A stretch of DNA of 64,000 nt, from the NCBI RefSeq assembly GCF_000243115.2, contig NZ_CP007035.1, positions 3,038,001 to 3,102,000 on the forward strand, read 5' to 3'. Source of the DNA: Niabella soli DSM 19437. GTDB taxonomy: Bacteria > Bacteroidota > Bacteroidia > Chitinophagales > Chitinophagaceae. Positions 34,350 to 42,588 of the stretch are shown piece after piece (the first letter of the stretch is position 1; each line of letters begins with the position of its first letter). The notes beneath the pieces are model-generated. The model was not told where the DNA came from and did not search any database. It saw nothing but the letters and a program-made list of their open reading frames with translations. Position numbers and translations under genes: made by a program.

Positions 34350-35600
34350 TTAGGGTATTTGCAGATAATCATTGATGCTGCTGATAAACTGACATCCCTT
34401 GTCGTGTTTCACTTTCAGGTTTACTGCCAGTTGCTTTACCGCTTTTTGTGCACGGGTGATGCGTTCCGTTTCGCTGATCAATGTTTTATCCTTATAAAAT
34501 TCGCAAACGGCTGTTTGCGTTAAATCAATTTCACAAAGTTTGTTTTTCCAGGTTTTGAGGTGGTGTGCGTAATGGTGCTCTCTCAGCCAGCTCAGAAACT
34601 CATTTTTAAAGTGGTCGATAATAGCACTGGCCTCGGGCACTTCTGCCTTACGGCGGGCAAGGGTTTTGTCCAGTATGGTGCTGGAAATGGCATCCACGTC
34701 AATCACGGTAATGCCTTCCCTGTCCTTTATTAACGGGTGCACATTCACCGGAACGGAAAGGTCCAGCAGTAATTTTTGCTTCCCCGCTTTTATATGCTCC
34801 GGCAACACGGTGGGCTCACTGGAATTGGTGCATACAATGATGATATCCGACGCATCAATAACCGCAGCCTTGTCATTATAGGGCGCAAAATTTATATTAT
34901 TGGCGAGCGCTACCTCCCGGGCCACCTCATCTGTGCGATTCATCAGGGTAATATTTGTTCCGGCTAAATAGGTATTAAGGTTCTTACAAACATTTACACC
35001 AAATTTCCCGGCCCCGATGATCAGGATCTTTTTTGCGGTAATGTCCTTTATATTTTGCAGCAATTCAATGGCTGCAAAGGAAACCGATACCGTACCATCG
35101 CTCAGGTTGGTTTCGGTCTTTATTTTTTTTGATGATTGAAAGGCGAAGTTCAGCATACGGTCCATCACCGGTCCGATCATATGCTGGCTACGGGCGGTAT
35201 CCACCGCGCGTTTCAACTGGCCCAGGATCTCATAATCGCCCAATATCTGCGAATCCAAACCTGCGGCAACGTCAAACAAATGCCGGAGGGCCTCCTCCCC
35301 GTTTTTAAAATAACCACATTCATACAACGCTGCCTTATCTCCGTTGGTATGCGGTACAAGCAATTCTACCAGTTGCATTACTGATTCGGCAAACCCATAA
35401 ATTTCGGTACGGTTACAGGTTGAAACAACGAAAACACTTTTTAATCCGGCTTCCTTTGCAGTTTTGCCCAGTGCAGCAAATGCATCATTATTTATAGAAA
35501 ACAGGCCTCTCGTAGCAGCGTCAGCTTTGTGATAGTTAATACCTGCAATGCAAAAGCGATCTAAAACCTGTTTTGAAATATGGAACTCCTCTATTGCCAT
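34350..35600 (-). CDS. hemA: Glutamyl-tRNA reductase
   Basis: 416-residue enzyme that reduces glutamyl-tRNA to glutamate-1-semialdehyde with NADPH, the entry to the C5 heme pathway. The catalytic Cys lies in VVSTCNRTEIYG, followed by LFDVAAGLDSQILGDYEILGQLKRA and the NADPH-binding ILIIGAGKFGVNV. The C-terminal helical dimerisation domain is complete. It is the first gene of the minus-strand hem run, with a -7 box only ten bases before its ATG. The partner hemL is not in this window. Confidence 0.95.
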   Translation of the reverse strand: MAIEEFHISKQVLDRFCIAGINYHKADAATRGLFSINNDAFAALGKTAKEAGLKSVFVVSTCNRTEIYGFAESVMQLVELLVPHTNGDKAALYECGYFKNGEEALRHLFDVAAGLDSQILGDYEILGQLKRAVDTARSQHMIGPVMDRMLNFAFQSSKKIKTETNLSDGTVSVSFAAIELLQNIKDITAKKILIIGAGKFGVNVCKNLNTYLAGTNITLMNRTDEVAREVALANNINFAPYNDKAAVIDASDIIIVCTNSSEPTVLPEHIKAGKQKLLLDLSVPVNVHPLIKDREGITVIDVDAISSTILDKTLARRKAEVPEASAIIDHFKNEFLSWLREHHYAHHLKTWKNKLCEIDLTQTAVCEFYKDKTLISETERITRAQKAVKQLAVNLKVKHDKGCQFISSINDYLQIP

Positions 35601-35610
35601 GATAACTGCG

Positions 35611-35618
35611 CAAATGTA
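35611..35618 (-). promoter_or_regulatory. Candidate -7 box of the hemA operon (near-leaderless)
   Basis: CAAATGTA on the plus strand reads TACATTTG on the minus strand. It lies ten bases upstream of the hemA ATG, so the leader would be only a few nucleotides. Confidence 0.45.
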
Positions 35619-35731
35619 AGAAGGATACGGCGCAGTAGCGTCATATTATTGTCACCGGATGATCATAAAAATATGATTTTTATCATTCAAAGTAGCATCC
35701 CCCGTCAGTAGCTTCGTCTTGGTTTAACCTA

Positions 35732-35739
35732 TATCTTTG
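35732..35739 (+). promoter_or_regulatory. Candidate -7 box of hemH
   Basis: TATCTTTG, about 90 nt before the hemH ATG. The leader contains short dyads (for example CCCG...CGGG near 35774-35789). Confidence 0.45.
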
Positions 35740-35828
35740 CCGGTTGTTATAACTGCTGATCAGTTACAACAACGCCCGGTTGGCAACGGGTAAAAATCTT
35801 AAGCGAACAAACGAATATTAGTTATACA

Positions 35829-36860
35829 ATGCGTAAAACCGGAGTGATTTTAATGAACCTGGGCTCTCCCGATTCAACATCCGTAAAAGATGTAAAAAAG
35901 TATCTTGACGAGTTTTTAATGGATGAGCGGGTGATCGACAAACCCTGGCTTTTACGTTTTTTATTAGTAAGGGGTATCATCAACCCTTTCCGCGCTCCCA
36001 AATCTGCTGAGGCCTATAAAGCCATCTGGTGGGATGAGGGTTCGCCGTTAATTGTTTTATCAAAGCAATTGCAGGAAGCGCTTCAACAGAAAACAACACT
36101 CCCTGTTGAACTCTCTATGCGTTATGGTACGCCTACTCCGGAGGCAGCTTATACTGCTTTACTAAACCGGATGCCGGATGTGGAAGAAGTGATCCTGGTA
36201 CCATTGTACCCACATTATGCTATGAGCAGTTTTGAAACAGCAGTGGAACATATGAAAGCCGCACATAAAAACAACAATTATGCTTTCAGGCTGAAAGTTG
36301 TACCGCCCTTTTATAAACACCCGGCTTATATAAACGCCCTGGCGGAAAGCATGCGCCCTTACCTGCAGGAAGATTTTGATCAGTTATTATTTAGCTATCA
36401 TGGTATTCCCGAGCGGCACATATTAAAAGCAGACCCCACAAAAAAGCATTGCATGCAGGTAGAAAATTGCTGCTTTAAGGCAAGCGATTCCCATCCCACC
36501 TGTTACCGGCACCAGGTTACGATTACCAGTGAACTGGTGGCAAAAAAACTGGGGTTGAAAAAAGAGCAATGGCAGCAAAGCTATCAAAGCCGGCTCGGGC
36601 GCGATCCCTGGCTGTTGCCCAACACCCAGGTCCGTTTGCCACAACTGCCAAAAGAACAGGTTAAAAAACTGGTAGTGGTCTGTCCTTCCTTTGTGAGCGA
36701 CTGCCTGGAAACCCTTGAGGAAATTGAGTTGCGCGGAAAGGAAGATTTTATGGCCCACGGGGGTGAACAATACACGTATATACCTTGTATGAATACCCAT
36801 GCACTTTGGGTGGATGCCCTGTTACAACTGATTGAAGAAACAATGGATAAGGACCGATAA
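35829..36860 (+). CDS. hemH: Ferrochelatase
   Basis: 343 residues. It inserts Fe2+ into protoporphyrin IX, the last step to protoheme. The N-terminus GVILMNLGSPDST, the active-site His in LLFSYHGIPERHI and the later VVCPSFVSDCLETLEEIELRG (with the catalytic Glu region) are all present. Length is typical for a soluble or peripheral bacterial enzyme. It is transcribed divergently from hemA across a 228-nt spacer, allowing shared control of the first and last steps. Confidence 0.96.
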   Translation: MRKTGVILMNLGSPDSTSVKDVKKYLDEFLMDERVIDKPWLLRFLLVRGIINPFRAPKSAEAYKAIWWDEGSPLIVLSKQLQEALQQKTTLPVELSMRYGTPTPEAAYTALLNRMPDVEEVILVPLYPHYAMSSFETAVEHMKAAHKNNNYAFRLKVVPPFYKHPAYINALAESMRPYLQEDFDQLLFSYHGIPERHILKADPTKKHCMQVENCCFKASDSHPTCYRHQVTITSELVAKKLGLKKEQWQQSYQSRLGRDPWLLPNTQVRLPQLPKEQVKKLVVVCPSFVSDCLETLEEIELRGKEDFMAHGGEQYTYIPCMNTHALWVDALLQLIEETMDKDR

Positions 36861-37191
36861 AACAGGCGTGTTCAATCGGGTTAATGTATACTTGCTACCG
36901 GTATATCTTAATAAGCCGGCATCAAAATTGTTTTTAAGGGGTGTACCTATAGCACACCACATGATCTGCGGCCGAATCAGTCTACCAACAGGTTGTTCCT
37001 ATGGAACAAAACAGTTTTGGTCTCCACAACACTTTATATCGGCAGCTTGTTGAATAATGCCTTCGGCATTACCCATTTTTAGAACCTTATAGTATAATGA
37101 TTGAACCTGCCGCGTAGTGGCTACCCATTGAGAGGAAATAATATTAATTTTGAGGCAGTTCAGTATCAGACGATCGGCACTACAGTCATCT
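36861..37191. other. Non-coding spacer with a hairpin cluster
   Basis: No gene is visible between hemH and the convergent OmpA-like gene. The stretch holds the motif CCGGCATCAAAATT (36916-36929) and three small hairpins to 37071, described separately. Confidence 0.6.
36916..37071. repeat. Triloop hairpin cluster, copy at 36.9 kb
   Basis: Hairpins: GGTGT/ACACC (36940-36958), TTGTTCC-TAT-GGAACAA (36993-37009) and TAATGCC-TTC-GGCATTA (37055-37071). The left-hand motif CCGGCATCAAAATT is shared exactly with 41687-41700. It looks like a degenerate REP-type element. Confidence 0.55.
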
Positions 37192-38103
37192 TTATAAAGC
37201 CGAAGCCAGGGGCAATACGATCCAGTAGCTTAAAACAATACGCCGCCGCTCGTCTGTTGGCTTATAGTCAGTGATCGTTGTAGAAGGATAGGCTTCCCCC
37301 TTCCCATATCCCATATACCCCAGTGTTAATGAATTAAAGTTCTCAAATTTTGACGAGCGGGCATTTATTACCAGTTTTATATTCCTTACCATTTCCTTTG
37401 CCCGCAAATCCGAAAGAATCTGGTTTAATTCTTCTTGCGTCGGATTTTCCTTGTTAAGGATCCCGCTCAGTTCCTTGTAAAGCGGCCCGGATTCCAATAC
37501 GGGTGTATCATCAGAGTATCCAACAAATACAATCCGGGCCTCCCGGGCAATTCCGGCATATTTATTTGAAAGCTGCGCAATAGAATCAATTACCGGTGCA
37601 AACTGCGTCGCAATAGTACCGATCGCTGCAGGGGGAATTTTATAAACCCCCGGATCAAAAAATGCTGCCAGGTGGTACATCCGGTATTTTGCTGTGCTTA
37701 CCGACTCTTTCAGCATAGTATACACTTCCTCGCGCCGCTTTCGCGCAGCATTGAATGAATCCAGCACAATCAGTTTCGTAAGAATATCAGGAGTTTCTTT
37801 TCGAAACCTTGCTTTGTCAGCCGCTGTAGCATCCAATAACAAAGCGAGCTGCTGTGCGCTATTGAGGCGGCTGTTCAATTTTCCTAATATCGTTTGTATG
37901 GCACTGTTGACAATACTATCAACCGCCAGGTTTTCCGTTTTTCCCTGAAGCATCCGCTGTATAGTGTCCAGTGCGGCTGACTCTTCTCTTACCATTTTTT
38001 TGGTGGTTGTACTGGCATTCCGGGTGGCGGTCATTTGTTTTTGCAAACCGCAGGAAACAAACAGCACCATACAAAAAAAGAACAAATAAAATTTCATAGT
38101 CAA
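37192..38103 (-). CDS. OmpA-like lipoprotein
   Basis: 303 residues with a lipobox (LFVSCGLQ, Cys at about 19). The middle is helical and charged (residues about 30-160). The C-terminal third resembles an OmpA peptidoglycan-binding domain: VFVGYSDDTPV, LRAKEMVRNIKLV, then YMGYGKGEAYP and DERRRIVLSYWI, matching the GxxD...RA...GxGE...RRV order of that fold. It is the last gene of a three-gene unit with a hybrid kinase and a one-helix membrane protein, with zero- to two-base gaps. It may sense or load cell-wall state; this is inference. Confidence 0.65.
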   Translation of the reverse strand: MTMKFYLFFFCMVLFVSCGLQKQMTATRNASTTTKKMVREESAALDTIQRMLQGKTENLAVDSIVNSAIQTILGKLNSRLNSAQQLALLLDATAADKARFRKETPDILTKLIVLDSFNAARKRREEVYTMLKESVSTAKYRMYHLAAFFDPGVYKIPPAAIGTIATQFAPVIDSIAQLSNKYAGIAREARIVFVGYSDDTPVLESGPLYKELSGILNKENPTQEELNQILSDLRAKEMVRNIKLVINARSSKFENFNSLTLGYMGYGKGEAYPSTTITDYKPTDERRRIVLSYWIVLPLASAL

Positions 38104-38484
38104 CTATTGAGGCACCTGTTTAATCATAAAACCCGTATGCCCGGCAGGTTCCGGTATTTTTGTTTTTTCTTCCAGCAAACGACGGTATATTTTTTTTCGC
38201 TGATCGGCAACCGCTTGCTGGTTAATGTCCCCGTTATTATTCAACAGGGAAGCTTCTTTTAGCTGCAAATTAATAAGGGTCACTTTATTGTTCTGCTTCA
38301 CATCACTAAAAGATAGAAGCATACGATCCAGCGACAGGTGTTTATAGCCGGCTTTTTCGTACCGGGGCGAAAACAGCGCAAAAATCAAAATTCCAGAAAC
38401 AAACCATAGCCCGCACAAGAGCAGCAGAATGGTTCTGTAAAACCGGTCCGTTGTCTTAGTGTTCTTTTTTGATTGGTTGCGCAT
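38104..38484 (-). CDS. One-helix membrane protein of unknown function
   Basis: 126 residues: a basic cytosolic N-terminus (MRNQSKKNTKTTDRFYR), a membrane helix at about 18-37 (TILLLLCGLWFVSGILIFAL) and a periplasmic helical tail. Topology recalls small envelope scaffold proteins such as TssO of the Bacteroidota type VI secretion system, but no other secretion gene is near, so I do not name it. It is tightly packed between the hybrid kinase and the OmpA-like lipoprotein. Confidence 0.6.
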   Translation of the reverse strand: MRNQSKKNTKTTDRFYRTILLLLCGLWFVSGILIFALFSPRYEKAGYKHLSLDRMLLSFSDVKQNNKVTLINLQLKEASLLNNNGDINQQAVADQRKKIYRRLLEEKTKIPEPAGHTGFMIKQVPQ

Positions 38485-38486
38485 AA

Positions 38487-40640
38487 TTAATTCTTTTCAA
38501 AAATAAAGCTCATTTCTTTATCAATACCCTTAATAACCCGGTCGCATTCTTTAATTATATCCCTGTCGTTTACAGATGCAATGTCGGTATTCAGCAATAC
38601 CAGAACAGAATTCCCCGGTCCAAAAACAGAAAAAGTGGATTTTGCCCGGTGCAGGATCCGCCCGGCTTCCTCCCTATTTCCCGTTTTGATCGCGGCTTTC
38701 AGTTCCAGCTTGTCTGCGCTCCACTGGGTTTTTATTTCGGCGAGCAATTCCTGCATGATCGATTCGTCTCCATTGGTCAGCTCCTTTAAAAAATCGATGC
38801 CGCTATTGCCGGCAGCGGTTCCTGCTAAATTGTTTTCCAGCGGCGGATAAAGGTACTTTGTAATCATAGCCACCAGCTCTTTTTCCTGTACCGGTTTCGA
38901 AATATAATCATTAAAACCGGAAGCGAAACAGCGCCTGATCTCGTTTTCCATCACATAGGCCGTCATTGCAATGGCCGGCGTATGCAACTGCAGCTCCTGT
39001 CGCATTGCCGTAATAGCGCTGTATCCGTCCATTTGGGGCATTTGAATATCCATTATAATAAGATCATAAGAGCGCTCTTTAACTTTTTCCAAGGCTTCCC
39101 TGCCATTTTCCGCCAGGTCGATATCCAGCTTATGCTTTCGCAGCAGCAGCTTAATTAATTGGCGGTTGGCACGGTTATCCTCTACCACCAGCACGGTGAA
39201 GCCGGAAAAATCCGCCGTTACCGCGGCGGCTTCTTTAGCAGTATTTTTTGCGGCAGCGGCAACTTCTTCAAATATAGCGGTAAAGGTAAACTCAGAGCCC
39301 TGCCCAACAATGCTTTGCACGGCAACCGCTCCGCCCATACGCTCCACAATGCTTTTTACAATACTGAGTCCCAGGCCTGTTCCCCCGTGCTGGCGAATGG
39401 TAGAATGCTCCAATTGCTCAAAACGGTCAAAAATAAGATGAAGCTTCTCTTCAGGGATTCCTTCCCCCGAGTCTTTTACGGTAAACAAAAGACGATGGCT
39501 GCCGGTCTTTTCACAGGGGAGCAGACCTACCTGAATGGCCACACCGCCATGAGCTGTAAACTTTATGGCGTTATTAATAAGATTTACCAGCACCTGCTTC
39601 AGCCGTTGCGGATCTCCTTTAAGGCTGCCGGGAACCTGGGCATCAATTGTCCATTGATAAAAAAGACCCTTCTCCCCTACAATTGCAGCAAACATATGCT
39701 CCAGATCATTAAAGAGCTCCTGTAAATTAAAGGGAACATTTTTTATACTGAGCTTCCCTGCCTCAATTGAGGAAAAATCCAGCACATCATTTACAAGATG
39801 TAATAAGTTGTAGCCATTGGAAACAATTGTATTGGTATATTCTTTTTGCTCTTTATTGAGCGGCGTATCGGCAAGCAAATTTCCAAATCCGATAAGTGAA
39901 TTAAGGGGCGTACGTAGTTCATGGCTCATATTTGCCAAAAACTCATCTTTTGCATTCTTGCTTTTAACCGCCACTTCCCGGGCAATGCTTAATTCTTTTA
40001 TCAGTACCCGCTGTTGCCATTGACGTATTACAATTATCGTGGTAAAAATAAGCACCACAATTACAACGGCAATTGCCAATATGCGGTTGTAAACGGAGAG
40101 CTTATCAGAGTGTTTTGTATTTGTTAGCAAGGTTTGCTGCAAATGCTGCTGCAGGAATTCCTCCACCTGCACACCATATTGGTAAACTGCTTCTCCGGGC
40201 TTATACTTTTTCAGCGCTTCAATGTTTTTTGCCAGCAGCCCTTCATCTTTTTTTTGACTAGCCGCTAAAACTGCGTAAGAAAGATCCAGTTGTTTATTTA
40301 CAGCCCCCATTAGCCGGTCCATGTCCGGAACCTGCCCTTTCTTACTAACCACATCATTCAGCACGTTCGCATTATATCCTAATACCGTAAGAGAGTCCTC
40401 CAAAACATTCAACGAATCCTTATCAGCCTTACTGATCCGCAGCAGCCGGGACTGCAATGTAAAAGAAAGATTAACCAGTTGTTGCACGGCGTCATTGGTC
40501 TTAAATGTTTCAACCGCTTCTATATTTCCGTTTTGCAGGGCATCAGTAGCCCGATCAGTAAGTTTTTGAGCAAAAACAATGCTTACGACCAGCACGAATG
40601 CAAAAAAGATAAGCAAAAAATAACTATACCTTTTTTGCAT
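38487..40640 (-). CDS. Hybrid sensor histidine kinase with receiver and HPt domains
   Basis: 717 residues. Membrane helices at about 7-25 and 186-208 enclose a helical periplasmic sensor. HisKA has the phospho-acceptor His240 in FLANMSHELRTPLNS; the ATPase domain has the N box (LVNLINNAIKFTAHGG) and DSGEGIPEE, GTGLGLSIVKS boxes. The receiver domain carries Asp531 in LIIMDIQMPQMDGYS, and a C-terminal HPt domain has His664 in ILHRAKSTFSVFG. It thus contains a full phosphorelay except for an output regulator, which is not nearby. It is co-transcribed with two envelope genes that may define its signal. Confidence 0.9.
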   Translation of the reverse strand: MQKRYSYFLLIFFAFVLVVSIVFAQKLTDRATDALQNGNIEAVETFKTNDAVQQLVNLSFTLQSRLLRISKADKDSLNVLEDSLTVLGYNANVLNDVVSKKGQVPDMDRLMGAVNKQLDLSYAVLAASQKKDEGLLAKNIEALKKYKPGEAVYQYGVQVEEFLQQHLQQTLLTNTKHSDKLSVYNRILAIAVVIVVLIFTTIIVIRQWQQRVLIKELSIAREVAVKSKNAKDEFLANMSHELRTPLNSLIGFGNLLADTPLNKEQKEYTNTIVSNGYNLLHLVNDVLDFSSIEAGKLSIKNVPFNLQELFNDLEHMFAAIVGEKGLFYQWTIDAQVPGSLKGDPQRLKQVLVNLINNAIKFTAHGGVAIQVGLLPCEKTGSHRLLFTVKDSGEGIPEEKLHLIFDRFEQLEHSTIRQHGGTGLGLSIVKSIVERMGGAVAVQSIVGQGSEFTFTAIFEEVAAAAKNTAKEAAAVTADFSGFTVLVVEDNRANRQLIKLLLRKHKLDIDLAENGREALEKVKERSYDLIIMDIQMPQMDGYSAITAMRQELQLHTPAIAMTAYVMENEIRRCFASGFNDYISKPVQEKELVAMITKYLYPPLENNLAGTAAGNSGIDFLKELTNGDESIMQELLAEIKTQWSADKLELKAAIKTGNREEAGRILHRAKSTFSVFGPGNSVLVLLNTDIASVNDRDIIKECDRVIKGIDKEMSFIFEKN

Positions 40641-40947
40641 AAGCTGACTTGTATTTTAACATGTAACAAGGGTTTTGAAAACCCTCCGGAGGCCTGTTTG
40701 CTTCTTTCATAAAACATACGGTTAGTAAAAGGTATTTCATTCAGAAGGGTCAAAAATATATATTCTGGGCGGAACATAAAAATATGTATACAGCACTGCT
40801 GATCCGGGTTGTTCTTTTTCGGGACTGTGCCAACGGTGAAAAGGGCTGGTAACGTTGGTGCACAGGCAACTGAAATTTTATTATTTTTGAACTCAAATAC
40901 AGCATTTTTATTAATGCTGGTTATTCTTTTGAAGTAAACCTATCACT
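40641..40947. other. Divergent promoter region between the kinase operon and hemJ
   Basis: No gene visible. It contains AGGGTTTT-G-AAAACCCT (40669-40685), the palindrome CCTCCGGAGG (40683-40692), a minus-strand -7-like box CAAAAATA at 40750-40757 and a plus-strand box at 40882. A CAGCATT/AATGCTG hairpin (40900-40919) lies just ahead of hemJ. Confidence 0.5.
40882..40889 (+). promoter_or_regulatory. Candidate -7 box of hemJ
   Basis: TATTTTTG fits TAnnTTTG, 58 nt before the TTG start. A 7-bp hairpin follows in the leader. Confidence 0.4.
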
Positions 40948-41502
40948 TTGGCGTATTTATATTTAAAAGCAGTTCACATTATCTTCGTGGTTACCTGGTT
41001 TGCCGGTCTTTTTTATATGCCCCGGCTTTTTATATACAATGTGGAAGCCAATGATAAACCACAGCCGGAACAGGAGCTGCTCCACGCCCAGTTTAAAAAA
41101 ATGATGAAACCCCTGTGGTATGGCATCACCTGGCCTTCGGCAATCATTACGCTTATTATGGGGCTGTCGGTGCTTTACAGCAGCGGCCTGTATGCTATTC
41201 TTTTTAAACCGGAAGGCTTTTGGCTGCTTTTGAAATTATTGCTGGTGATATTGCTTTACGGTTATCATTATTCCCTGCACCGCATTTTTAAACAGCAAAT
41301 GGCAGGTATTTATAAATATACATCTGATCAATTGCGGATGTGGAACGAGGTGGCCACCATCTTTTTAGTTGCCATTGTGCTGTTGGTGGTGGTAAAAAAG
41401 GAAATAAGTGTGATCTGGGGCCTGGCGGGAATGATCCTGCTGATCTTTGTACTGATGATCGCTATCCGTATTTATAAAAGAGTGCGTACGAAGAAACAAT
41501 AG
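40948..41502 (+). CDS. hemJ: Protoporphyrinogen IX oxidase HemJ
   Basis: 184-residue membrane protein with about four to five helices. It oxidises protoporphyrinogen IX to protoporphyrin IX in bacteria that lack HemG and HemY. The hallmark opening YLKAVHIIFVVTWFAGLFYMPRLF contains the conserved His, and LWYGITWPSAIITLIMG and LKLLLVILLYGYHY follow. A stop lies at 40930 and no in-frame ATG precedes the first helix, so the start is TTG. It supplies the heme step missing from the hem cluster 4 kb away. Confidence 0.88.
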   Translation: MAYLYLKAVHIIFVVTWFAGLFYMPRLFIYNVEANDKPQPEQELLHAQFKKMMKPLWYGITWPSAIITLIMGLSVLYSSGLYAILFKPEGFWLLLKLLLVILLYGYHYSLHRIFKQQMAGIYKYTSDQLRMWNEVATIFLVAIVLLVVVKKEISVIWGLAGMILLIFVLMIAIRIYKRVRTKKQ

Positions 41503-41686
41503 AGAGTATTGGCCTGCCGGAAAGACGGTGAGTTTTTGAACAATTTTTTCTGTCTTTCCGCGTTCCCGGCGAATGATTAGTACGTGGCTTTTTGATCGCC
41601 CCGCAGCTATGTTCCATTCCTGTTTTTCTGCGACAGTCTTCCCTGGCGGGCACACCCGCAAAAATCCTCAGCGTTTTTATAGTGAA

Positions 41687-41899
41687 CCGGCATCAAAATT
41701 ATCATAATGAGCGTAGGCTCCCCGCTTCCATTGCTATCAATTGGGTATGGTGGCAGACAATTGAGAAAAGAGGTAGGGTTCCTGCAGCCCGGCATTACTT
41801 TCAAACGCAAATGGGTCGTGCCGATGGCACTTAATTCTCGGCTCAGCTCTTCAATCCGGAATAAATTCCGGATTTACCTGATGAACAAGCCTCTGGCTT
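41687..41899. repeat. Triloop hairpin cluster, copy at 41.7 kb
   Basis: It begins with CCGGCATCAAAATT (41687-41700), as in the 36.9-kb copy. Hairpins: GTGCC-GAT-GGCAC (41818-41830), AATCCGGAAT-AA-ATTCCGGATT (41853-41874) and AAGCC-TCT-GGCTT (41887-41899). Confidence 0.55.
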
Positions 41900-42013
41900 T
41901 CTGTGGCATAAGGAATGTCATTGTACCGGACCAGAACTCACCCCCACCCATGAACATACAAGAGGTATGGCCTCGGTTTAACAGGTTCTTATTATGCCGC
42001 TGTGGAAAAAGGG

Positions 42014-42050
42014 GCAAAAAAAAGCTGCTCCAAAACCGGAGCAGCCCTTT
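42014..42050 (-). terminator. Terminator of the act-cox operon
   Basis: Stem GCTGCTCC / GGAGCAGC (42024-42031 and 42038-42045), which on the minus strand is followed by eight T. It lies about 25 nt beyond the last gene of the operon. Confidence 0.8.
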
Positions 42051-42071
42051 TCAAAAAATTATACCTATTCT

Positions 42072-42548
42072 TTATTGCCGCTGACCCTTCTGAATAGTGT
42101 TATACCGATGCGTATCAGAAGGTATATCCGGGTACCCGGCTGGCGTTGTAGACTCCTTAAAATAAGGATCATATTTATTCCTTAAGTTCTTGTAGGAATC
42201 ACCATCCGCCAGGAAGGCGATAATAAACCAGATGAACAACATCAGAGGAATTAAAATGGTCATCGTAAAATTGCGGATCTCATCGCCCAGGTGCATAAAT
42301 ATGGAAACAATGTAAAATGCTTTCCCCAGGGTTAAGATGCAAATCACTCCTTTTATCAGTAATAAAAATCCCTGGCTGGGCATTCCCTTGTGCAATACAT
42401 AAAGGGTAAACCCAAGGGCCAGTTCTATAAGCGTGAATACAGAAAGGATAATGGTGGTTCTAATTATACGACGTTTAAAAGTAGCATCATCCATATGATG
42501 TTCAAAAGTGATCTCGGATGATGTTGCTGTGTGTGGATCGTGACTCAT
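42072..42548 (-). CDS. Cytochrome c oxidase subunit IV (prokaryotic COX4)
   Basis: 158 residues with three membrane helices at about 30-110 (RTTIILSVFTLIELALGFTL, FLLLIKGVICILTLGKAFYI, IPLMLFIWFIIAFLADGD) and the family-typical FMHLGDEIRNF between them. It is a small structural subunit of the aa3-type oxidase. The His-rich N-terminus and the tail are soluble. Last gene of the act-cox operon, followed by a strong terminator. Confidence 0.85.
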   Translation of the reverse strand: MSHDPHTATSSEITFEHHMDDATFKRRIIRTTIILSVFTLIELALGFTLYVLHKGMPSQGFLLLIKGVICILTLGKAFYIVSIFMHLGDEIRNFTMTILIPLMLFIWFIIAFLADGDSYKNLRNKYDPYFKESTTPAGYPDIPSDTHRYNTIQKGQRQ

Positions 42549-42588
42549 TATTATAGCTTTATAATTCGGTTAAAGTTAAGATTAAACA

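Larger units (their letters stand above)
41503..42071. other. Non-coding spacer between hemJ and the cox operon
   Basis: No convincing gene. Contents: an inverted repeat CGGAAAGAC / GTCTTTCCG (41518-41526 with 41552-41560), which may end hemJ; the hairpin cluster at 41687-41899; and the cox-operon terminator at 42014-42050. Confidence 0.6.

Noticed and set aside
36832-37053. 73-codon frame after hemH
   Set aside because: It overlaps the end of hemH and reads through the triloop hairpins; likely non-coding.
38104-38484. Naming the one-helix protein TssO (type VI secretion)
   Set aside because: Only topology is similar; no sheath, tube, spike or baseplate gene is present in the window.
39159-39725. 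188-codon open frame opposite the hybrid kinase
   Set aside because: Lies wholly antisense to the conserved ATPase and receiver domains and shows no family features.
41592-42185. Overlapping short frames in the hemJ-cox spacer
   Set aside because: They cross the hairpin cluster and the terminator, differ in frame and show no protein-like composition; better explained as non-coding repeat DNA.
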